Source: an uncultured Aquimarina sp.
GTDB taxonomy: Bacteria > Bacteroidota > Bacteroidia > Flavobacteriales > Flavobacteriaceae
Reading direction: 5' to 3'
DNA length: 64,000 bases
Assembly: GCF_947492965.1 (NCBI RefSeq)
Contig: NZ_CANLOZ010000002.1
Location: 248,001 to 312,000, forward strand
Of this stretch, positions 53,024 to 61,763 are shown one piece after another (position 1 is the first letter of the stretch; every line of letters starts with the position of its first letter). Made by a program: the position numbers and the translations under genes. Under the pieces are notes generated by a model. It searched no databases. It saw nothing but the letters and a program-made list of their open reading frames with translations, and was not told the origin of the DNA.

Positions 53024-53040
53024 TTACGGTCTAGCCGTAA
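53024..53040 (+). promoter_or_regulatory. TTACGG/CCGTAA palindrome, site C
   Basis: TTACGGTCTAGCCGTAA, 6-bp perfect arms. Its flanks (ATTTACGGT...GTAAAA) match site B. A TATATTTA element starts about 51 bp after its centre. Confidence 0.5.
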
Positions 53041-53422
53041 TAGTAAAATTTTAACATTTTAGTGTTAAAGCATCGGATCTATTATATTTAAAAGGCTTAA
53101 CCAAAAAATACTAAGCAAATATTAACATTTTTCATTAACACATGATATTTGTTAAAAAAGTAATTAACAGTTTGAAAGTCAATGTTATTAAAACTTTGTA
53201 TAGGGGAAAATACCCTATTTTGTGTTTGTATAATTTTCTACCTTTGGATTGATCGATCGACACAATCATTATTACACAAATCAATATCAGATTTTAAAAG
53301 TTCTTTTTAATAACTGAAATAATCTTAACGAAGGCTTATTTAAATAGGGATCATATTCCTTAATTAAAACCATAAAGAATAAGTAGGTTTTTTCCTTCTG
53401 TTCTTATGAATTTAGTATCAAT

Positions 53423-53441
53423 CAACAACAACAACAACAAC
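53423..53441 (+). repeat. (CAA)6 tract before a start codon
   Basis: Six CAA units and a C end 7 nt before the ATG at 53449. Such tracts stay unstructured and favour translation initiation; length change by slippage could tune expression. Confidence 0.6.
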
Positions 53442-53448
53442 GAAGGCC

Positions 53449-54057
53449 ATGAAATTTTTAAGAGTATTATTAGTGTTATCGATTTTTGCATCTTGTGCTA
53501 CAGAAGATGATTATGTACCATATGAAATAGAACAAGTGTTTTCTGAAAATCTAGATAAAGTAATTAAAGTAGATATTATATATGTACAACCATCAAACAA
53601 ATCCAGTAAAGTTTCTTATGGTCTAAATGAAAATCATTTTATTACTAATTTAAATGGAAGCTTTTTTCATAGATATGGAATTGGGTTAGAGATGGGAGAA
53701 GTAAAAACACTATATAACGATGAGTTATATGACTTAAAAGACAATAGAGGTGAGGAATCTAGAGTGTTTTTAAGAGAAACTCAGGACTTTTATAATACCA
53801 ATAGAATAAATATATATGTTATGAAAAGATCCAATACAGTTGCAATTGCAGGTATAGGAAAAGATAAGAGAGCTTTAATAACAGATGAGTTTTTATACAC
53901 ATCTACAGCTCCACATGAAATAGGACATGCACTTGGGTTACATCATTATCCAGAGGAAGGAAATATTATGAGTCAAATTAGACCATATTTGAGAAAGGAT
54001 TTCACAAATGCGCAAGTGGATACTTTGAAAGAAACATTAGATAAAATATCAGAATAA
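53449..54057 (+). CDS. Small HEIGH zinc metalloprotease lipoprotein
   Basis: 202 residues. Lipoprotein signal (LLVLSIFASC), a body with NRINIYVMKRSN and the zinc site STAPHEIGHALGLHHYPEEGNIMSQ (HExxHxxGxxH, with a Met in IMSQ). It is shorter than and only distantly like the two M57-type proteases at 32.6 and 35.2 kb. The elaborate upstream region suggests tight control. Substrate unknown. Confidence 0.82.
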   Translation: MKFLRVLLVLSIFASCATEDDYVPYEIEQVFSENLDKVIKVDIIYVQPSNKSSKVSYGLNENHFITNLNGSFFHRYGIGLEMGEVKTLYNDELYDLKDNRGEESRVFLRETQDFYNTNRINIYVMKRSNTVAIAGIGKDKRALITDEFLYTSTAPHEIGHALGLHHYPEEGNIMSQIRPYLRKDFTNAQVDTLKETLDKISE

Positions 54058-54188
54058 AAGAATTTATATTAAATCTTAAACAACAACAAGCCCCAATCAA
54101 GGCCCCAATTCTTTCGAACTAACCCTTTAGTGAATGTGCACCATTCAGAACAATTTTACGACAATTATCAAGTAAGTTTGTTCAGAGC

Positions 54189-54229
54189 AAATCAAACGAA
54201 TTGTATGAAAAATTCAGTTCGTTTGATTT
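54189..54229 (+). terminator. Terminator of the small metalloprotease gene
   Basis: AAATCAAACGAA and TTCGTTTGATTT (12 bp) around a 17-nt loop, followed by TTTAG. Confidence 0.65.
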
Positions 54230-54301
54230 TTTAGTAAAAAAAGTTAAATATTATAAAAAGTCTGTGTTTACCGGTAGAAGTACCATATTTATTCAATTAT
54301 T

Positions 54302-54326
54302 AAAAATACCCTACATGGGTATTTTT
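54302..54326. terminator. Bidirectional terminator before the DUF2147 gene end
   Basis: AAAAATACCC and GGGTATTTTT around TACAT, followed by T runs; it can serve the minus-strand DUF2147 gene as well. Confidence 0.65.
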
Positions 54327-54354
54327 TATTTTTGGCATTTCCATTTCAAAAGTT

Positions 54355-54777
54355 CTAATCTCGAACTCGTTTCGCTTCAAACGTCTTGAATAATATACCC
54401 TTATAAGCTCTTATAAAACAGATGTCTTTATTATCGGGGTCTATCCAAACTTTTACATCATACGTTTTTCCGCTATCAGCATTATAAATGGTCCCTCCAG
54501 TTAATTCCCCTTCATTATATGTGAGATTATTTAGAATATCCATTCCAATAAGTTGGCGCTTCCTTAAAGAGGGGTTAGGATTTTTGTTATCTAATCCATT
54601 AAAATTAGATATAGGATTTTTTGCTCTTGTTTTTATTTTCCCAAAAAAAGTGTTCCCATCCTTATAAATCTCGATAATTGAGCCCCCTTCTATTTGCCAC
54701 ATATCGATATAAGCGTCAGGTGTAATGATAGGCTGGGTGGGTAAACAAGCAATAAGTAAACAGAACAAAAACCTCAT
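54355..54777 (-). CDS. DUF2147 secreted protein
   Basis: 140 residues with a signal peptide (MRFLFCLLIACLPTQP). The family pattern is clear: DMWQIEGGSIIEIYKDGNTFFGKI, then GMDILNNLTYNEGELTGGTIYNADSGKTYDVKVWID and LFKTFEAKRV. DUF2147 is a small beta-barrel family of unknown function in the periplasm or at the surface. Confidence 0.85.
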   Translation of the reverse strand: MRFLFCLLIACLPTQPIITPDAYIDMWQIEGGSIIEIYKDGNTFFGKIKTRAKNPISNFNGLDNKNPNPSLRKRQLIGMDILNNLTYNEGELTGGTIYNADSGKTYDVKVWIDPDNKDICFIRAYKGILFKTFEAKRVRD

Positions 54778-54940
54778 TAAAGAAAATATAACTAGTCAAT
54801 TTATTTTTCCTAATATAAGTATAATTCCTGAAACCTATTTTTAAAGAGGTGAAATAGGCATATCACAAATCTAGGAAATACTTTATTTTCCTATTAAAAA
54901 TATAGAATGGATATCAAACTTTTAATGAAAGTGTCTTAGA

Positions 54941-55150
54941 TTATTTCTTATCTAAATCTAAAATATCCTTTATTTCTACCTCCATATAGTCAGCTATCTT
55001 TTGTAGTCTTTCAAAATCTTTAGCAAGGTTTTTACGCTTTACTACATAATCTCCTGCCTGCGGGCTAACTCCTAATGTCTTAGAAATACCGTATACCGTT
55101 TTGGCTCCTTTACTTTTCTTAAGGAGTTTTTTCAAATTCTTATTTACCAT
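54941..55150 (-). CDS. Small XRE-like helix-turn-helix protein
   Basis: 69 basic residues: NLKKLLKKSKGAKTVYGISKTLGVSPQAGDYVVKRKN, then a helix LAKDFERLQKIADYMEVEIKDILD typical of XRE/Cro-type regulators. It diverges from the secreted-protein gene at 55266 with 115 bp between, where an inverted repeat TTAGCT-CCA-AGCTAA (about 55233-55247) might be its operator. Confidence 0.6.
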   Translation of the reverse strand: MVNKNLKKLLKKSKGAKTVYGISKTLGVSPQAGDYVVKRKNLAKDFERLQKIADYMEVEIKDILDLDKK

Positions 55151-55265
55151 AATTCAAATATACAAGGGAATTTTTAATATACAAATAAAATTTTATTAAA
55201 AATATATTTGATTAATAAAAATATATATGTATATTAGCTCCAAGCTAAACCAAAAATCATCACCT

Positions 55266-55616
55266 ATGAAACGCTCACTTATTGCTGCACTTTTAATTGT
55301 TTCCGTGGGATATTCTGCAACGAATCCCATAAATGAAAATGATAAAAACAAAAAGGGAAAAGAGTCTAAAAAAGAAGAAAAGTCTGTAAGTTCTAAGAAC
55401 TTTCACTCTGTTAAAAAATGGAAGATTACCATCGAATATGTAAATGGAGCTGTAATTTCTAAGACCATTACTTTGAATAATGATATATCAAGAAGTCCTT
55501 TGGAAAATGCTTTTCAGGAAGCTGAGAAATATATGAAGACACTGAAAAATGTTAAGAGTTATAACGTATCACCAGTATCTAAAAATAACTTCGTGTTATT
55601 GGCAGGAGGAAAATAA
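55266..55616 (+). CDS. Small secreted Lys-rich protein
   Basis: 116 residues: signal peptide (MKRSLIAALLIVSVGYSA), a very Lys/Glu-rich linker, then a folded C-terminus (KKWKITIEYVNGAVISKTITLNND...). ATG 55266 was preferred to 55227 because it places the signal peptide at the N-terminus. Not recognised; possibly controlled by the divergent HTH protein. Confidence 0.6.
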   Translation: MKRSLIAALLIVSVGYSATNPINENDKNKKGKESKKEEKSVSSKNFHSVKKWKITIEYVNGAVISKTITLNNDISRSPLENAFQEAEKYMKTLKNVKSYNVSPVSKNNFVLLAGGK

Positions 55617-55673
55617 ATTACAATATTAGTAGCCTCAAAACTACTACGGAGATTACATTACCTACTTATGAAG

Positions 55674-55694
55674 AGACAGCTTTTTTAGCTGTCT
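55674..55694 (+). terminator. Terminator of the small secreted protein gene
   Basis: AGACAGCT-TTTTT-AGCTGTCT followed by TTTTT. Confidence 0.88.
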
Positions 55695-55700
55695 TTTTTA

Positions 55701-56753
55701 TTAATATATTGAGAATTCTAAGATGTGTTCTTGATTTGTAGCGTTGACATCTTCAGTATTATCAATCTCATTATCAAAAAGACGAGAAAGATTGTTACCT
55801 GCCAGATCTTCTATAGTTTTATTGAAGTTTATTTGGTAGTTTCCTAATTTCCATTTCTTTTTAGGTAGGAACTGAATTATCCTTTCATTATTTGATAACT
55901 CCCATGTACCTCTGATTATCTGGTTTTTATAACTAATGTTAATATTTTCTAGAACACTTCCATAATCTAAGGGTTCATAGCATTTAATAATTAGGGGAGA
56001 TAGTGATTCTTTTTTTGGATGCTCTATATGCCATTGCGATATGTTTGGTTTAGAACGATCGGCATCTATGATAGAAAAACTTTTTATATAATCCTTTTGC
56101 ATCGATACACCATTACTATCTTTTATATTTTTTGAAATTATTATCCTATAATTTTCTCGAGGTGTAAAGACTGAGCCTAATAATTGGTTAGGTATCAGTT
56201 TTCGTTTTTGTCTTCCCGGTTCGATCCATAACGTTACCAGAGTTTTATCCCTATTAATTAATATATTTTCTAGTGGTAATATAGCTCTAGATAGGGTGTC
56301 TCCTTTAGCGTTTATAAAATGAAAATAATCATATACGTTATTTCTATTTATTGGGTTTGAAAACTTAATGTACCATTTTAAAATATTCGACGGTAGTTTG
56401 GAAGATGTTGGATATATCTCTTCTACAGATAATTTTTTGTAGTTTTTTGGTATAGGTATTTTGAAATAAGTAATAGAATGGTTGTAAACCAAGGTGTAAA
56501 TCCGATCCCATCCTAGCGGTACTACAGGAGTAAAATGTAATGAATCTTCTTGAAAAAAAGTCTTGCCAAGGATTGGAGTAGTACTAGTGATCAAATCTTC
56601 TTCTATTTCTCCATTATATAAGTATAGCTTCTTTTCTAAAGAATCATCATGATTAAGTATTGTGATTTTATCTTTGGTAAAAATGAAATCATATTTTTTC
56701 TGACTTAAAAGATCAGATGATAAGATGAGTAAAAAAATAAAAGTGTACTTCAA
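55701..56753 (-). CDS. Secreted protein with Ig-like/SbsA-type domains
   Basis: 350 residues with a signal peptide (MKYTFIFLLILSSDLLS). Two regions resemble bacterial Ig-like (Big_5/SbsA) strands: PSNILKWYIKFSNPINRNNVYDYFHF...GDTLSRAIL and SPLIIKCYEPLDYGSVLENINISYKNQIIRGTWE..., ending with FNKTIEDLAGNNLS, the usual last strand. No enzyme motif. It lies downstream of the beta-propeller-like gene (42-bp gap) and is probably co-transcribed with it. Confidence 0.65.
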   Translation of the reverse strand: MKYTFIFLLILSSDLLSQKKYDFIFTKDKITILNHDDSLEKKLYLYNGEIEEDLITSTTPILGKTFFQEDSLHFTPVVPLGWDRIYTLVYNHSITYFKIPIPKNYKKLSVEEIYPTSSKLPSNILKWYIKFSNPINRNNVYDYFHFINAKGDTLSRAILPLENILINRDKTLVTLWIEPGRQKRKLIPNQLLGSVFTPRENYRIIISKNIKDSNGVSMQKDYIKSFSIIDADRSKPNISQWHIEHPKKESLSPLIIKCYEPLDYGSVLENINISYKNQIIRGTWELSNNERIIQFLPKKKWKLGNYQINFNKTIEDLAGNNLSRLFDNEIDNTEDVNATNQEHILEFSIY

Positions 56754-56795
56754 AGCCTAAACTATTAAGTGTACTAATAGCAATAAGAAACTAAG

Positions 56796-57905
56796 TTATT
56801 TTACCCACCAACTATTCCCTGTTTTTAAAGCAAGGTTTCCATTGGATTCACGTTGAACAATAATGAAACCATTATCACCCATTTTATCCAGTTGTTGAAC
56901 ATTTACATACGGTAAGTTTACATAGTCAACACCTTCGGCAGCTCCTTTTTTTACTACAGGTTTAGTTAATTCTCCCTGAAACGATTCTAAATCTTTAAAA
57001 TCCATTTTCATAAGAGGTCTATTGGTATTAGCTATTAGCAAATAACGATTCCCTTCGCTAGCAATTTCTATCATATCTACTGGAGAATTTCCACTTCCTA
57101 ATTCTGCCACAGTTTTCCCTTTATGATGCTTACCTTGTTTTATTTTGTCTATCGGAAATACAACTAAAGGAGTACAAGTATAACTAGCTACAATCTGTGA
57201 AGTTCCGTTAACAGTTGTTGGAATAAATGTTTTAATAGGCGCATGAGTTTCATATTTACCATGAGCAGCGTGATAAATTTCTAAAGAGCTAGATTCTTGT
57301 TTTTCATTAAAAGGAAAATCAATAGCACTAAAGGTGGAGGCAAATTCTTGGTTACTTAGACCAGATAACAGTAGTTTCCCGTCTGTATATTTAATATCTG
57401 CAATCGCCCATTTTCTTAAACTACGACCACGTCTATCTTTAGCTTCTTTATCTATTGGGTTTGTCAGTGACACCTTACTAAACGATACATTATCTAACGG
57501 TACTTGCTTTAATACATTTTCTTCAACTCTTAATAATATTGGAATACCTGAACTATGATTAATAGATAAGTATATATTATTGTTGTTCGGATTAACAACC
57601 ATATCCGTGATTTGTACCTGATCTATCGTTGTCCCCATCATGTCGGCTATAAGCTTGTCTATATTATCTAATTTAACTTTAGAATTATCTAATTTAGGAT
57701 GTTCACTAAGATCTACAGCTATAATTTGTGCTGCATCACTATCACCAATAAATAATATACCTTCTGGACCAAAAGTCATTTTGTGAATTGAAGAAATTTC
57801 TGGATTTCCTGTCTTAAAATTGGATTTCAAATATGTGTTCGCTTGTGCTTTTTGAAGAAAAAAAGAAAATAGTAATGAGATGATAAAAGTGATGAGTGTT
57901 TTCAT
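56796..57905 (-). CDS. Secreted beta-propeller-like protein
   Basis: 369 residues with a signal peptide (FIISLLFSFFLQKAQA). Repeated WD/NHL-like blades are suggested by IHKMTFGPEGILFIGDSDAAQIIAVDL, ITDMVVNPNNNNIYLSI, IADIKYTDGKLLLSGLSNQ and SPVDMIEIASEGNRYLLIANTNR. No catalytic centre was identified. A TACGGTAAA half-site lies just upstream (57927 region). It probably works with the Ig-like protein that follows. Confidence 0.65.
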   Translation of the reverse strand: MKTLITFIISLLFSFFLQKAQANTYLKSNFKTGNPEISSIHKMTFGPEGILFIGDSDAAQIIAVDLSEHPKLDNSKVKLDNIDKLIADMMGTTIDQVQITDMVVNPNNNNIYLSINHSSGIPILLRVEENVLKQVPLDNVSFSKVSLTNPIDKEAKDRRGRSLRKWAIADIKYTDGKLLLSGLSNQEFASTFSAIDFPFNEKQESSSLEIYHAAHGKYETHAPIKTFIPTTVNGTSQIVASYTCTPLVVFPIDKIKQGKHHKGKTVAELGSGNSPVDMIEIASEGNRYLLIANTNRPLMKMDFKDLESFQGELTKPVVKKGAAEGVDYVNLPYVNVQQLDKMGDNGFIIVQRESNGNLALKTGNSWWVK

Positions 57906-58056
57906 GAGAAGTGATTTGTGTGTTTACCGTACATTGCTCTAAAAGTACTAAAAATCAAGTGTGTGAAGCGTTAAAGATATCCCAATACTATTATGGGATA
58001 ACATATTCGAATCAAAAAGCTTTAACTATTTCGTGTCATTAAACATAAACAAATAA

Positions 58057-58728
58057 CTAACTGAATAAGGTTTCTTTTACAGATTCATAGTATGTAGAAC
58101 TTACAGGTATTTTAGTATTATGTATTAAAAGATCTTTTCCTTTTAGAGCACTCACATAATTTTTGTTAATAATAAAAGAACGATGAACTCTCATAAAAAA
58201 GTGAGGTAATTTTTCTTCTAATGATTTTAATGTTTGATGGCTCATTATCTTTTTATTATCTATATGATATATTACATATTCACTATCACTTTCTATAAAT
58301 AAAATGTCCTTATATTTTATTTTATGCAAATCATATCCTGATTTTATAGTAATGGTGGCGTCTGTTTCTTGTGAATGGCTTTCTTTTTTAACTTTATTGA
58401 TTGCTGTAAGAAATCTATTGAAAGTAATAGGTTTTAGTAAATAATCTAGCGCATTTAATTCAAAACCTTCTAAAGCATATTCTGAATATGCAGTGGTAAA
58501 TATAATCTGGGTTTTAGAAGAAATCATTTTAGCTAAATCAGTACCTTTTAAATCAGGCATTTGAATATCTAAAAACAAGATATCAATGGTTTGACTTTTT
58601 AAAATTGGTATGGCATCCAATGGATTTTCCAAAGAAGCTACAATCTCTACATAATCCAAACGATCTATATATGTTTTTAAAAGCGTTCTTGCTAATTCTT
58701 CGTCATCGATTATAATACATTTAAGCAT
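58057..58728 (-). CDS. LytTR-family response regulator
   Basis: 223 residues. Receiver with IIDDEELA, phospho-Asp in LFLDIQMPDLKG, TTAYS and LLKP; C-terminal LytTR DNA-binding domain (SGYDLHKIKYKDILFIESDSEYVIYH, FMRVHRSFIINKNYV). Its start overlaps the sensor gene by 8 bp. LytTR proteins bind direct repeats spaced about 21-22 bp; the array at 52902-52977 is a candidate target 5 kb away. Confidence 0.93.
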   Translation of the reverse strand: MLKCIIIDDEELARTLLKTYIDRLDYVEIVASLENPLDAIPILKSQTIDILFLDIQMPDLKGTDLAKMISSKTQIIFTTAYSEYALEGFELNALDYLLKPITFNRFLTAINKVKKESHSQETDATITIKSGYDLHKIKYKDILFIESDSEYVIYHIDNKKIMSHQTLKSLEEKLPHFFMRVHRSFIINKNYVSALKGKDLLIHNTKIPVSSTYYESVKETLFS

Positions 58729-59797
58729 GATTTGGTAAATTTATACGTAATTCTACTTTAAATATTTGATCTTTAGTATCAATATGTAATGTATGTTTTT
58801 CAGCATACAGTATATTTAATCTTTTCTTCACATTTTCTAATCCAATTCCTCCAATTTTATCTTTTATCATGGTGTCTTTAGGAATACTATTTTCAACTTT
58901 AAAAACTACTACTTCTGCAGAGGAATATAAATAAATATCCATAAAAGAATTTTCAGGTTTCTCAATATTACTATGTTTAAATGCATTTTCTATAAACGGA
59001 ATAAACAGCATAGGAGCAATCAATATTGAAGGATCAGAGACCTCGAATTCTGTATTAATATTATAAGGTTTACTGCTTTTTAAAGAAAACAATTGAATAT
59101 AATTTTCAATATATGCTAGTTCTTTTTTGATAGTTACAAAAGGACGGTCACATTCATATAATACATAACGAAGCATTTCTGATAAATAACTGATACTCTG
59201 TTGTGTTTTATCGGAATCAATTACGGATAACGCATATATGTTATTAAGAGAATTAAATAAAAAATGTGGGTTGATCTGTGATTTTAACAATTTAAGTTCG
59301 GTTTGCAAATTTTCATTTTTGCTTATGATCATTTCCTCTTCTTTTCGTTGTGCAAATAAAAAAGTCTCTAAAAAGGTAGCTATTAAATATGCAATCATTA
59401 AACTCGAAAAGTGAACCATAAATATCGAAGGAGGATTTACTCTTTTTGGTGGATTTACTGGTCTATTTCTTCTAATTGGAGGTTTACGATTATCATTCGG
59501 AGTTTCGGATCTTCGAAATGGCATATGACTTTTTGATCCAGAGAATATAGATGATGATGTAAATGCAGAAACTGATATTAGAATTATGGATATGATGGTG
59601 AAGAGGATGTATTTTCTTTTAAACAAGAACTGTTTTGCTATATAAAAAATTAATAATCCTATTAGTGCAACTTGGAAACCAAAGACTACTGTATTCTCAA
59701 GAAGAAATTTATCATTCCTTTTCTGTAAAATCGATAAAAAAATCCAAACTGTAGCCCAGAGCCCTGCTTGGCATAAGAATCGTATAGATCTTGTCAT
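58721..59797 (-). CDS. LytS-type sensor histidine kinase
   Basis: 358 residues: several N-terminal membrane helices (about four), a Pro/Arg-rich extracytoplasmic stretch (RRSETPNDNRKPPIRRNRPVN), then a His_kinase domain with phospho-His in KSQINPHFLFNSLNNIYAL and the ATPase N-box FIPFIENAFKHS. It should phosphorylate the LytTR regulator encoded immediately downstream. Confidence 0.92.
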   Translation of the reverse strand: MTRSIRFLCQAGLWATVWIFLSILQKRNDKFLLENTVVFGFQVALIGLLIFYIAKQFLFKRKYILFTIISIILISVSAFTSSSIFSGSKSHMPFRRSETPNDNRKPPIRRNRPVNPPKRVNPPSIFMVHFSSLMIAYLIATFLETFLFAQRKEEEMIISKNENLQTELKLLKSQINPHFLFNSLNNIYALSVIDSDKTQQSISYLSEMLRYVLYECDRPFVTIKKELAYIENYIQLFSLKSSKPYNINTEFEVSDPSILIAPMLFIPFIENAFKHSNIEKPENSFMDIYLYSSAEVVVFKVENSIPKDTMIKDKIGGIGLENVKKRLNILYAEKHTLHIDTKDQIFKVELRINLPNHA

Positions 59798-59937
59798 ATT
59801 ACAAATTAAGTGAAAATAAAATATTTATTTTCTAAAGTAATATATTCTAAAGCTTCTGTAATAAACTGTTTATAGAATTAAATAGGGTATTCACTGAGTA
59901 TATGATTAGATTCACAGAAAACACTGCTTTCGCATTA

Positions 59938-59945
59938 TACTTTTG
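59938..59945 (+). promoter_or_regulatory. Bacteroidota -7 element TACTTTTG
   Basis: An exact TAnnTTTG match 42 bp before the EF-hand protein start, in the divergent gap with the LytS-type kinase gene. It could drive the whole EF-hand / YHYH / MORN-like / SCO1 operon. Confidence 0.45.
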
Positions 59946-59987
59946 GCGAAATTTAAAGTCTATACAAGAAACTAAAACAGAAAAAAT

Positions 59988-60287
59988 ATGAAAAGTAGCT
60001 TGTTTAATTTAGGACTTATAATGACCGGTATTTTTGTTTTTACTTCTTGTCATTCAAATGCACAATCCAATGATAATAAAAGACAAAAAGAACGTCCTTC
60101 CGTAGAAGAAATTTTCAAAAAAATGGATGCTAATGAAGATGGAAAATTAGCTAAAGATGAGATAAAAGGACCATTAAAAAGAGATTTTGCAAAAATAGAT
60201 CTTGACGAAGATGGGTTTATTACCAAAGAGGAATTAGAGAAAGCCCCAAAACCTGAAAGAAAAGGACCTCCTAGAGATAATCGATAA
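59988..60287 (+). CDS. EF-hand lipoprotein
   Basis: 99 residues. Lipoprotein signal (IFVFTSC) then two canonical calcium loops, DANEDGKLAKDE and DLDEDGFITKEE, and a basic Pro-rich tail. It is the first gene of a four-gene operon and diverges from the LytS/LytTR pair, which might control it. Confidence 0.9.
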   Translation: MKSSLFNLGLIMTGIFVFTSCHSNAQSNDNKRQKERPSVEEIFKKMDANEDGKLAKDEIKGPLKRDFAKIDLDEDGFITKEELEKAPKPERKGPPRDNR

Positions 60288-60321
60288 TTCAGTCAATAAT
60301 TTATTAACTAAAACCTGAAAA

Positions 60322-61167
60322 ATGAAGAGTATATTTAAAAATGGATTCGCCAAAGTCTCTTTATTGGTGATTATTCTTATTTCTATTGGAATTATTGCTT
60401 GTAGCGGAGATGATAATAATACGTCCACAACAGATGATGATGGGATGGTAGCAGAACTTCATGATGCTTTCGCAGCGTTTGATACCGATAATGTAACAGT
60501 TATGCTGAGTGGTTCTAATGTAATTATAGAAACCAATGGAAGACCAAATCATACGTCTCCTTATTGGTCTAACACGACAGCAAGAAGTCTTATGGGACCC
60601 AATGGAGAAGTAATAGAAACTCCTGCCGCCTCCGAGGATCATCCTTTATTTATAGCTCCTACGGTTACTTCGTTTGAACAAATGGCACCAGGAAATATTG
60701 ATAATTTTAATGGTTCTTACTCATTAACTGTTCCATCATCACCAGAGTTAGCAACAAGTTCCACAGCTACTGGATTAGGAGCTATTGGTATCGCAGTAAG
60801 CGGTGCAGTAATTTATAATGACGAAGAAGGACCTAACATTCCTCTGGATAATGCCGTTGGATCTTTAGATTATACTGCTGCTCATACGGGACCACAAAGC
60901 TATCATTATCATTTAGAACCAAAGGCATGGTCTAACGACGATGATAAGTTGATAGGTATTATGGCAGATGGTTTCTTTTTGTATGGTAGAAAAGAGCCTT
61001 CTGGAGAATATCCTTCGGATTTAGATGAATCTGGTGGACATACGGGTGCAACGCTATATTCGGATACAGAAGAATATCATTATCACATCCAGAACGAAGT
61101 ATATCTTAACGAGTTTTATATTCTTTTTCCAGGAGATTATCAAGGAACACCTAATAACATTCAGTAA
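60322..61167 (+). CDS. YHYH-domain lipoprotein
   Basis: 281 residues. Lipoprotein signal (GIIACSG); a domain with paired YHYH motifs (QSYHYHLEP and EEYHYHIQNE) and DGFFLYGRKEPSGEYPSDLDESGGHTG, the signature of the YHYH family (PF14240). His/Tyr clusters suggest metal binding, probably copper given the SCO1 gene downstream. It overlaps the next gene by one base. Confidence 0.88.
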   Translation: MKSIFKNGFAKVSLLVIILISIGIIACSGDDNNTSTTDDDGMVAELHDAFAAFDTDNVTVMLSGSNVIIETNGRPNHTSPYWSNTTARSLMGPNGEVIETPAASEDHPLFIAPTVTSFEQMAPGNIDNFNGSYSLTVPSSPELATSSTATGLGAIGIAVSGAVIYNDEEGPNIPLDNAVGSLDYTAAHTGPQSYHYHLEPKAWSNDDDKLIGIMADGFFLYGRKEPSGEYPSDLDESGGHTGATLYSDTEEYHYHIQNEVYLNEFYILFPGDYQGTPNNIQ

Positions 61168-61763
61168 TGAAGTTGCTTTCGTTCTTTCTGGTGATAGTTG
61201 TTATGGGTTCTTGTTATGATACCAAGGAAGACGTTAAAATAGTATCTGAAGACATTCCTGTGTTTAACGTGGTATCCAAGGACCATCTAAACTTGAAAAA
61301 GAATCTTGGGTTAGTATACTATAAAAATGAACCTTTTAACGGTATTTCAGAATCCTATTATACAGCTAATAATAAAGCAGAAATGGCAACATATAAAAAA
61401 GGGAAAAAGCATGGGATATATCGAAAATGGTTTGAAAATGGAACATTAAGTTTTGAAGCAAATTATGTCGAAGGTAAAAAAGATGGTATAGTTAAATCAT
61501 GGTGGAGTAACGGGAATTTACGTTCCGAATCCAGATTTAATAATGGTATTGTAGATGGACTTCAAAAACAATGGTATAAAAGTGGAAACAAATTTAAAGA
61601 ACTGACTATTGTAAATGGTAAAGAAAAAGGGCTGCAAAAAGCTTGGCGCGAAAATGGAAAAGTCTACAATAATTATGAAGCTAAAAATGGAAGAATCTTT
61701 GGCTTAAAACGAGCGAATTTATGTTATGAATTGGAGGATGAAATTATTCAATATAAAAAATAG
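61167..61763 (+). CDS. MORN-like (YwqK-type) repeat lipoprotein
   Basis: 198 residues, lipoprotein signal (LVIVVMGSC). Five or six repeats of the type KxGKKHGIYRKWFENGTLSFEANYVEGKKDGI, i.e. the antitoxin-YwqK/MORN_2 repeat, form a flat beta sheet. Not expected to be an antitoxin here, as it is secreted and lies in a surface operon. Its start overlaps the YHYH stop (TAATG). Confidence 0.85.
   Translation: MKLLSFFLVIVVMGSCYDTKEDVKIVSEDIPVFNVVSKDHLNLKKNLGLVYYKNEPFNGISESYYTANNKAEMATYKKGKKHGIYRKWFENGTLSFEANYVEGKKDGIVKSWWSNGNLRSESRFNNGIVDGLQKQWYKSGNKFKELTIVNGKEKGLQKAWRENGKVYNNYEAKNGRIFGLKRANLCYELEDEIIQYKK

Larger units (their letters stand above)
52701..53448. other. Elaborate control region before the third metalloprotease
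   Basis: 748 bp without an ORF. In order it holds a four-member phased direct-repeat array (52902-52977), palindrome site C (53024-53040), a -7-like TATATTTA at 53083-53090, further AT-rich sequence, and a (CAA)6 tract just before the start codon. If the -7 element is right, the leader is about 350 nt. Confidence 0.55.

Noticed and set aside
54201..54389. A 62-residue plus-strand ORF after the small metalloprotease
   Set aside because: Its ATG is in the loop of one terminator hairpin and the frame runs through a second terminator and into the DUF2147 gene.
61167..61763. YwqK-type repeat protein as an antitoxin
   Set aside because: It has a lipoprotein signal and sits in a lipoprotein operon with no toxin gene; the antitoxin label is only a family name.
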